Shown: one piece after another, positions 34,017 through 40,832 of the stretch | Layout of the letters: every line of letters starts with the position of its first letter | Numbering within the stretch: the first letter of the stretch is position 1 | Source: Rhizomucor pusillus | Taxonomy: Eukaryota > Mucoromycota > Mucoromycetes > Mucorales > Lichtheimiaceae | Assembly (NCBI GenBank): GCA_900175165.2 | Contig: FWWN02000602.1 | Coordinates: 892-41,723 of the forward strand | Reading direction: 5' to 3' | DNA: 40,832 bases | Notes under the pieces: generated by a model | Told to the model about the DNA's origin: nothing | Databases searched by the model: none | What the model saw: the letters and a program-made list of their open reading frames with translations, nothing else | Translations under genes and position numbers: made by a program

Positions 34017-34743
34017 ATGGATCGCAAAGAGCAACCTAATCCATCCGATCACGATGACGCTCCCCCGTCCTACGAGCAGTCCACCAACACGGCGTACAAC
34101 CCTGCTTTTGTGCCTCCACAAGATAGCTCTAGTCCACACCTCCAGCAATCTTATACCCCACCATTGTCACCGCCGCATACTGCTGATACATCACAGCCAT
34201 CCCCATTCCTAGCAGCCTCAGCACCGTCGCTTCCTCAATTGCAAGATTCTTCTTCGAGCGAGCAGCAGCAGCAGCAGCAGCAACGATTGTACCCGAGTGT
34301 TCAACAACATCCGTCGCAGCCTGATAACTACAATTCACAGTATTATTATTACCAATCAATCAACATCCCCTCACCGAGACCTGCTGTGTATTCTCAACAG
34401 CCATTAATCTATCGGCGCTCACACAGATACACTACAGATCGTAGTTTCCCGATTGCAGCGCTGTTCTTTCTCTTTGGCTGGTACGTCTGCATAAGATAGA
34501 GCAAAGATTTGGATCCGATTTCTGCTCACTCAGCTCGATTTTGCCAGGTTTTGCCCTCCGTTGTGGGTATTGGGAGCATGCTGCTGCAGTGGAAGCCGCA
34601 ACCCTTACGAGTCTTGGTGGGGCAAAGTCAATTTTATCATGGCTGTCATGTTTATTCTGTCATCGATTATATACTCAATGATCGCTATCACTGTTGGCGA
34701 TTGGACAGTTGGATTGCGAGTCCTTAGTGTCTATACTCGCTGA
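34017..34743 (+). CDS. PPxY-containing membrane protein with Cys cluster
   Basis: Two exons (34017-34480, 34548-34743) give 219 aa. The first about 145 residues are Pro/Gln/Ser-rich and disordered, with DDAPPSYEQ (PPxY) near residue 14 and a polyglutamine run near 83. The C-terminal third has two hydrophobic spans: FPIAALFFLFGWFCPPLWVL, and FIMAVMFILSSIIYSMIAI, separated by GACCCSGSRNPYESWWGK. The three adjacent cysteines next to a membrane span are plausible palmitoylation sites, and PPxY suggests binding to a WW-domain ubiquitin ligase; both are inference. It starts 264 bases after the stop of the palmitoyltransferase gene on the same strand. The start is the first ATG in frame. Related fungal proteins probably exist, but I cannot name a family. 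Confidence 0.82.
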
Positions 34744-34933
34744 ATGTCAAGCCTATTCCCCTCTATTCTCCCTTGACAGATAATAATCCTATTCTACATT
34801 GCACGGTAATATATCACCTTTTTAATCGCATGGATCTTTTGTAGTAGTAGGAATGGCAAATTTGTACATGAAAAGCGGGGGAGATGCATGTGCTTGGATA
34901 TACACTCTACATGGTGATAGTGTCTAATCTGAT

Positions 34934-35417
34934 CTAATCTTCGTCCTCGCTTGATTCGCTTTCTGTTTCTGACATGACATGTCGGTTGTTATTTACGAAA
35001 AGTAGTTCGTCCTCATCCTCTTGCTCTTGCTTCTTCTTTGTGGAAAATTCAGCCGGCCTGAAAATCAATCAGTAAAATACATGTCTCGATTCCAACTTTG
35101 CCTGCTTACCAATGGCCTGCCTGTTCTAATGCTTTGATGTGCTTTGGGAAAAGGACATTGATAATCTCCCCGCCTACTTTCTCGGAGGTTGTGCCGGCAG
35201 AAGGATCAACAATGACAAAGTGCCCTCGTTTCACCCAAACGAGGTTCCGGAATTTAGGCTGCAAAGTGACAAGCGTCCGTGATCCATCGGTGAATTCGAC
35301 TTCATGCTGGTGATTTCCTCGAGGACCAAGCACTCTGGCGTATCTTTGCTGAGTTCCTGGTTCGCAAAGTGGTAGATCATTGTCGAGGATTTCCCTCGCT
35401 GTACTTTTCTTCCCCAT
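34934..35417 (-). CDS. Probable RNA-binding protein EIF1AD (eIF1A-like domain)
   Basis: A small nuclear eIF1A-like protein; the human homologue is called EIF1AD (haponin) and its molecular role is not settled. Two exons (35417-35110, 35057-34934) give 143 aa. An OB/S1-like domain occupies about residues 20-102: QQRYARVLGPRGNHQHEVEF, then LVTLQPKFRNLVWVKRGHFV and IVDPSAGTTSEKVGGEI. The tail has LLFVNNNRH, matching a conserved DLFVNTNRR-like motif of the animal protein, and an acidic Ser/Glu end (SETESESSEDED). Length and tail distinguish it from translation factor eIF1A. Exon 1 starts at the first ATG (MGKKSTARE). Confidence 0.93.
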
Positions 35418-36085
35418 TTTTTCCTGAAAACCCCTCCTGTGGCGGGTTTCGGGCAGAACTAGATTTGCGGACAGTCCTCCTGGCGCAAATCATAAGTCAC
35501 GTGACCCATCAGTCCGTTTTCCTTCCTGCTAGTCGATCGCCCAAGATAAGCTATTATACTGTTAGCCCGAAGCCAGCTGCAGAGTATCTATTGAAATTAT
35601 ATGAATAAAAGAGGAATACACAGGCTAGCTCTCTATAGGCTAGGGATTTCCATTGTCATTTTCATTCTTCAATGCACTCTAACTACGTAGCATCGTAGTC
35701 GTAGCGATCGCAAATGCGTCACTATATTTTGATAATGGATAACCGTGGTGGATAAACATTATCATGCCTGGTTTATTTAGGTGATAGTTGCATAACGCAA
35801 TCATGTATAGATGACGACGAGTGACGAAGCATCAATTGTCTGGAATGCGAGGAAGACAGGCGATTCCGCCCGGTCCTGAGTTGAAAACCAACGAATGATG
35901 CCCTGGCCAAGGACGACCCGTTTTCCTTTTACTCGCTCTGTGGCAAAATCTTAACAACATTTGCAAAGTTGCATTGACGGCTCGGCATCTGGGGTATTGT
36001 CCCTCATTTTACGAAACTCATACACTCTCTTGTAATTCCTTAACTTCTGCGTGCGGTACCGCCTTTTTGTATGTGAAAGGGACTG
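35418..36085. other. Intergenic spacer
   Basis: About 670 bases. A few short protein-like stretches occur on both strands (for example GRPWPGHHSLVFNSGPGG on minus near 35860-35910) without supporting context. No gene is called. Confidence 0.5.
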
Positions 36086-36577
36086 TCACTGAACAGTTTC
36101 CCTGAAGTTTGCCCTTCTCTTTCCAACATTATTCCTTAATCTTGCATACCCTCGGCACTGCCGCTTTCTCCGTTTAGACAAGAGTTGTTTGGTTGCTACT
36201 CGACGTCTAGGCCCAGCAAATTGAGCTACTCTGCAATTTTGGCATATATTTTGTATCTGCATAACACTTGACGAAAAAACAAACTGAATCGACTCTGGGA
36301 TAGCTGGCACACGGCTCCGGACGACGTAGCTTACTGGCAAAACCTTGCTCGTCCTTATGGCGCCTGCTGCAAACAATTTCAAGGGATCTGGTAGCAACAA
36401 CCACCGCCGCTCCAACAGCCCGTCTGCATATGTCTTTGCACCAAAATGGATGCTCTCTTCGGCAGCCAGCACGGCTGCAAAGAATTCATCGTCCCAGCTT
36501 GCGTTCTCTTCCTTTACAGCGTCAGGTAGATAGAATGTTGCGTTGTATGTAGTAACATTTTTCATGTAAACATACAT
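36086..36577 (-). CDS. Hypothetical reading frame, uncertain
   Basis: An uninterrupted ATG-initiated frame of 163 codons. The first two thirds look protein-like (VKEENASWDDEFFAAVLAAE, then SIHFGAKTYADGLLERRWLL); the last third is very basic (Arg/Lys-rich from about 120). No signal peptide or recognisable domain is seen. Its start is only 62 bases from the start of the divergent frame to the right, leaving little promoter room unless the two share one or one is spurious. An intron inside cannot be excluded. A non-coding or decayed stretch is a real alternative. Confidence 0.35.
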   Translation of the reverse strand: MYVYMKNVTTYNATFYLPDAVKEENASWDDEFFAAVLAAEESIHFGAKTYADGLLERRWLLLPDPLKLFAAGAIRTSKVLPVSYVVRSRVPAIPESIQFVFSSSVMQIQNICQNCRVAQFAGPRRRVATKQLLSKRRKRQCRGYARLRNNVGKRRANFRETVQ

Positions 36578-36639
36578 TTTTCGGACTAGGGAGGGTAAAT
36601 CGGCAGCTCACAAAACAGCGTGAAGCAGATACCAAAGGC

Positions 36640-37587
36640 ATGATAAATGTACATTATCGGATCTTTTCTTCTCTGTTTCCTCTGACATCTATTGCGTTTT
36701 GCCTAGATTCACGCACTACATACACTCAATCACCAACAACAACATCGTCGCATACGCAACAGCAACCAAAAATCCCTCGCTCTGATCGTTTTGATAGTGA
36801 ATTTCCAACACTTGTGGCCGACATGGGGACAAAGCCTCGCACTCCCGCGTCAGCCTGGGGCAATTCCAGCATTTTAAAGGAAAAGATTCTTTCTCCACCA
36901 AGTAGCACAGACCCATCCGTGGAAGAGGACGCGGTGCAGGATCCAGAAATTGAACGGTTGAAAGCCCTTGTTCCCAAACGAGCCGCACCGCGTAAAGGTC
37001 CTAATTGGTCGACTGCACATACATATTCCCCATCACCTTCAGCAGCTGTTCATCGTCATCCAGGCACTCGTACACGCACCAGTAATGGAGGTCACACTGG
37101 ACGCAGCAAAGGCCCGTTCACCAAAGCATCGTCGAAGAATTCTGAGATACCAAAAAAGGAGGTAGCCGCGGTTGTCAAGTTACCTCTGGCACCAAAGTTG
37201 AAACGGACGGAAGCGGATCATCAAAGCTCCAGGCGATATCAGACATCCTCGCGCTCCTCGTTAGAGTCCTACGACAATGTGGATGATCTTGCAATGACCG
37301 TATCCCTCAGTAGTAGCACTAGTCAGACTTCGTACTTGGAGAGTCCGCGCACATTGCTGGATTACGAAGATGACGATAAGAGGCCCGTCTCACCGCTCGA
37401 CGAAGAGATATCTATTAGGAGTGCAATTAGTGATGACGACAAGCAGAGGTTCATCAACTTTATATGCGATCGTGTTTGTTACCACGGCGGGTGGGGCAAC
37501 TCTATCAGGAAGTCTGTGATGGTGGAGGGCGAAGAAAAGTTTCACTATGAACTTGATAGCGGCTCCCTTTTTTCAGTTCGATTTTAA
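36640..37587 (+). CDS. Uncharacterised hydrophilic protein, probably largely disordered
   Basis: A 315-codon frame, Ser/Pro/Thr/Lys-rich. Near residue 47 is RFDSEFPTLVADMGTKPRTP followed by ASAWGNSSI, a short linear-motif style (FPTL, SAWG) seen in several RNA-associated fungal proteins; this is only a resemblance. The middle is basic, then an acidic region (LLDYEDDDKRP). A more ordered C terminus reads RFINFICDRVCYHGGWGNSI. The N terminus is doubtful: residues 1-24 look unlike the rest and an intron or later start (MGTKP, near 36821) is possible. No family is recognised. Confidence 0.6.
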   Translation: MINVHYRIFSSLFPLTSIAFCLDSRTTYTQSPTTTSSHTQQQPKIPRSDRFDSEFPTLVADMGTKPRTPASAWGNSSILKEKILSPPSSTDPSVEEDAVQDPEIERLKALVPKRAAPRKGPNWSTAHTYSPSPSAAVHRHPGTRTRTSNGGHTGRSKGPFTKASSKNSEIPKKEVAAVVKLPLAPKLKRTEADHQSSRRYQTSSRSSLESYDNVDDLAMTVSLSSSTSQTSYLESPRTLLDYEDDDKRPVSPLDEEISIRSAISDDDKQRFINFICDRVCYHGGWGNSIRKSVMVEGEEKFHYELDSGSLFSVRF

Positions 37588-38743
37588 TTCGGCATGACTC
37601 CCTTAGTAGTATTTTATCCATTTTTGACCTTGCTTTCTTCCTTTTTTCTTTCTGCTTATTGAAACGTTCTACAGCGCTATCTTATGTGATCTCTTGTACT
37701 TTCTCCCCTCGTTCCCGCCGGCGGCCCCCGTACTTTGTATTGCTCAGTAGTAAAACTTACAGTGCGACGAAGCATCATCAACTGATATCCAGTCCAGTGG
37801 AGTTAATCATTCATCTTCATTCATCTCTTTCTGTACCTGTCCCTACATACCTCGTTGAAAGAAAGTTGCAATGATCTGGTTCTTTCATTACACTTTGATT
37901 AATCTATGTAGTCCCTTGAACCAAGCTTTGGGAACACCGCATGTAGCATTGATTTCCATCACCCAACTGGTCAACTCTCAAATATGTAGTCTACGGATGG
38001 ATTTTTGGCCCTGATCGATTTGATCAAGGTTTACTACCCGAGATATACAGATTTCCTTATCATTTTGACATTTGACAACATAACACTCTCCGATTCTTTT
38101 CGGCAATGTGAGGAAGTCAACAAAAAGACCAAACCAAATCAAAACATATCTGCACTTTTAGAGAGAATCTTTCGTCATCTGCTACCTTTTTTCAGTTTTA
38201 GCTGTAACAGAGCATCAAGATATCAAAAGTCGTACAGATTCCTGCACGTCGCATCAATGTTTAATAGTATTCATAATCAGGATGAATGTAGAGAACGAAT
38301 CGCAAACTGTTCCTTTTTGACCCGGCAAGCGTGATTTGCTGCATCATCATACCTTATCGTTGCTGTGTAACATAAAGATTTGTCACAGGCTTTGAACCTA
38401 TCCCACAATCGCCGCCAAAGCAGCTTCTGCAGTTCCAGACAAACACAGACATCGTCTGCATAGTAGTAACGCTTGCAAGCGGAAAAGAAGTTCGAGATAG
38501 TCTTGAAGACCTTGTATAATTAACACCGAATATCGGATGAATCGAATAAACCGTAAATGCTGATCATATAGATCGAAAATCAAGGTGCATAGATAGTCTA
38601 AAACCTTGAGTGAGACAGAAGGTTTGAACCCAACGTTGATGGGTTGCGAGTACTCGAGTCTGACCCTTTTCTTGCATAAAAAGCTCGCAATTCCCATTTC
38701 TTCTCTTCCTCTTTTCTTTTCCAACACATCCTTCCTATCAAGC
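37588..38743. other. Intergenic spacer and ALDH promoter
   Basis: About 1.15 kb with no supported gene. Close to the right end are a TATA-like ATAAAAAG around 38677 and a long pyrimidine-rich leader just before the aldehyde dehydrogenase start, typical of strongly expressed fungal genes. Frames on both strands here lack coding features. Confidence 0.6.
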
Positions 38744-40439
38744 ATGACTCAACCAGATATCCAAACGATCCAACTTCCCAACGGCACCAAACTCGATGGT
38801 ATTCTTCTCCTTCTATAGCAAAAGCTAACTTATGTACACTGGACTCACGCTAATACGTTATGTTGTAGTCCACACCTACCTGTTTATCAACAACGAGTTT
38901 GTGCCCGGCCACGGTCCTTTGATTGAGACTATCAACCCTGCAACGGAGCAAGTCATTTGCAAGGTCCACTCCGCTGACGAAAAGGACATTGATGCGGCCG
39001 TTGACGCGGCAAACAAGTGTTTTGATGAGACGTGGCGCAAAGTTGCTCCCGCTGAGCGAGCACGTCTGATCAACAAGCTTGCGGATTTGATGGAACGTGA
39101 CAAGGATGAACTTGCCACATTGGATGCTCTCGACAACGGCAAGTCGTTTGTCGTTGCTCGTGATATCGATATCACTGATTCCATTGCATGCTACCGCTAT
39201 TTTGCTGGATGGGCAGACAAGGTTAGTAGTCTACAGTTGGGCACAGTGACAAATATAAACTTCTAAGCGTCATGCTCCAGATTCACGGCAAAACCATTGA
39301 TACCACCTTTGATAAATGGTGCTATACCCGACACGAGCCCCTCGGTGTGGTAGGCGCTATCATTCCCTGGAACTATCCTATTATGATGGGCGCATGGAAA
39401 TTCGCACCTGCTCTGGCTGCAGGCAACTGCAGTGAGTATCTACAGCAACAACAGCATCAATCGAGAATGCCACAACTGATTGTGATTCTTAATACTAGTT
39501 GTCATGAAGACCTCAGAACTTACTCCCCTATCAGCATACAAATTTGCGGCATTGGTCAAGGAAGCGGGCTTCCCTGCCGGTGTCGTGAACATCATTACCG
39601 GCTACGGTGCCAGCGTTGGTGACTATCTAGCAAAACATCCAGGTATCAACAAGATGGCATTCACGGGTTCCACCGTCACTGGCCGCAAGGTTATGGAATC
39701 ATCTTCTGTAAGCAATCTCAAGAAGCTGCAGCTCGAACTTGGCGGCAAGTCTGCACAGATCGTATGCGCAGACGCCGATCTGGAAAACGCAGCCGTCCAC
39801 GCATGCGGCGGTATCTTCAACAACCACGGACAGAGTTGCAACGCTGGTTCACGCATCATCGTCCAAGAATCAGTACTCGACAAGTTTTTGGAGTTGTTTG
39901 TAAAACACACAAAAGAGATCAAGGTCGGCGATCCATTTGATCCTGAGGTCACCCAGGGTCCTCAGATCAGCAAGGGACAGTTCGACAAGATTATGGGATA
40001 CATTGAACTCGGTCAGAAGGAAGGTGCTACCTTGTACCACGGCGGCAAGCGACTCTTCGATAAGGGCTACTACATTGAACCAACCATCTTTACAAACTGC
40101 AAGAACAACATGCGCATCATGCAGGAAGAAATCTTTGGCCCCGTCGTTGCTATCGCTACTTTCAAAACGATCGATGAAGCTATCAAGATCGCAAACGATA
40201 CACAGTATGGATTGGCTGGAGGCGTCTATACCACCAGCCTCGATACCGCCATCAAGGTTTCAAACGAGATGAAGGCTGGTACCGTCTGGGTTAACTGCTA
40301 TGATATATTTGATCAAAGCACTCCATTCGGTGGCTACAAGATGAGTGGATTTGGAAAGGAGTTGGGCAAGTACGCGCTTCAGGAGTACTCTGGCGTAAAG
40401 AGTGTCAAGATCCAGCTAAGCAACGGCGGTAACCTGTAA
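38744..40439 (+). CDS. Aldehyde dehydrogenase, NAD(P)+-dependent (ALDH1/2-like)
   Basis: Oxidises aldehydes to carboxylic acids, probably in the cytosol since no clear targeting presequence is seen. Four exons (38744-38798, 38869-39221, 39281-39431, 39499-40439) give 499 aa, the family norm. Key motifs: [20 protein letters not shown] (substrate and cofactor channel Asn), [10 protein letters not shown], cofactor turn [12 protein letters not shown], general-base Glu in LELGGKS, catalytic Cys in [20 protein letters not shown], and the C-terminal [15 protein letters not shown]. Everything needed for catalysis is intact. The first exon is short (18 codons plus one base) and is placed by a good ATG context and an in-phase junction. 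Confidence 0.97.
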
Positions 40440-40832
40440 CGATACTGTATTCATTTCTCTGGAGATCTCCAAGTGGGATCAATTCGACCTAGCTAGCGCA
40501 GCAAAATCGTCCTTCCTCAAAAGGCACATTCTGTAAAAATTGTATGCTTTCATATTTGTTTAATCCTAAAAAAACGAAATTGCAAACTGGCTATCAGATT
40601 ATACCCGTTAAGCATATTATTGTTAGTTTTGGATGCCCGTTTGCGTTCGTATGTTTGCGGCTCAGTAAATAATATCGGATGCATGTTTTTTCCTTTGAAG
40701 AGATCGTACTGTTATATTTCGCTTCGGCACGGTAAATCTTTCCAAGTTTCTACTGGTTATTCGCTAGAAACGACAGTTTTAAACTGGCTCCCGATACAAT
40801 GGTATGACATACTTTAGCTGGCAAGGATTAAC
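40440..40832. other. Right-edge spacer
   Basis: ALDH 3' UTR and about 390 bases of AT-rich DNA. No further gene is recognisable before the window ends. Confidence 0.6.

Noticed and set aside
38380..38410. GGTTCAAAGCC on the minus strand resembling a tRNA B box
   Set aside because: No matching A box or cloverleaf could be built around it.
38398..38745. 115-codon minus-strand frame overlapping the ALDH promoter
   Set aside because: Its ATG is the reverse complement of the CATG at the ALDH start and the frame runs through the pyrimidine-rich leader; composition is that of an antisense shadow.

Overview
The window is nuclear DNA of a filamentous fungus, most probably an early-diverging one (Mucoromycota, Mucorales-like). 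The support is a 458-residue EF-1alpha of the mucoralean type, genes broken by many short introns (about 45-150 bases, GT..AG, often with a CTAAC/CTAAT-type branch site), AT-rich spacers, and retention of a full-length animal-type RalGAP alpha subunit and an animal-type glutaminyl cyclase. No operons, rRNA, tRNA or CRISPR arrays were seen. The sequence has one ambiguous base (N at 13019).

Left part (1-13.2 kb): TEF1, a small secreted cysteine-rich protein, a four-span glycosylated membrane protein, a small mitochondrial protein, the PP2A catalytic subunit, and an FAD-dependent aromatic monooxygenase. The monooxygenase TATA box is preceded by two CGG-N3-CCG palindromes.

Middle (13.2-29.8 kb): a small single-pass PPxY protein, a secretory-pathway glutaminyl cyclase, a 26-exon RalGAP alpha gene (1979 aa), NAP1, an F-box/RCC1 protein with two upstream ORFs, a membrane-anchored alpha/beta hydrolase, and a secreted CAP/PR-1 protein.

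Right part (29.8-40.8 kb): a gene-poor stretch with a decayed RecQ-type helicase, then a DHHC palmitoyltransferase whose active-site tetrad is split by a 21-base micro-exon boundary, a second PPxY membrane protein with a Cys cluster, EIF1AD, two uncharacterised divergent reading frames, and an aldehyde dehydrogenase.

Most genes are conserved housekeeping functions (translation, Ser/Thr dephosphorylation, small-GTPase control, histone chaperoning, protein lipidation, ubiquitination). Working relations are only suggestive: two PPxY proteins look like clients of a Rsp5/NEDD4-type ligase, and the second lies beside a palmitoyltransferase and carries a candidate Cys cluster. Exon structures were deduced by eye from splice signals, reading-frame arithmetic and family knowledge. 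Each multi-exon CDS sums to an exact multiple of three, but no transcript data were available. The best leads are the micro-exon, the monooxygenase promoter palindromes, the secreted cysteine-rich protein, the PPxY pair and the small mitochondrial protein.
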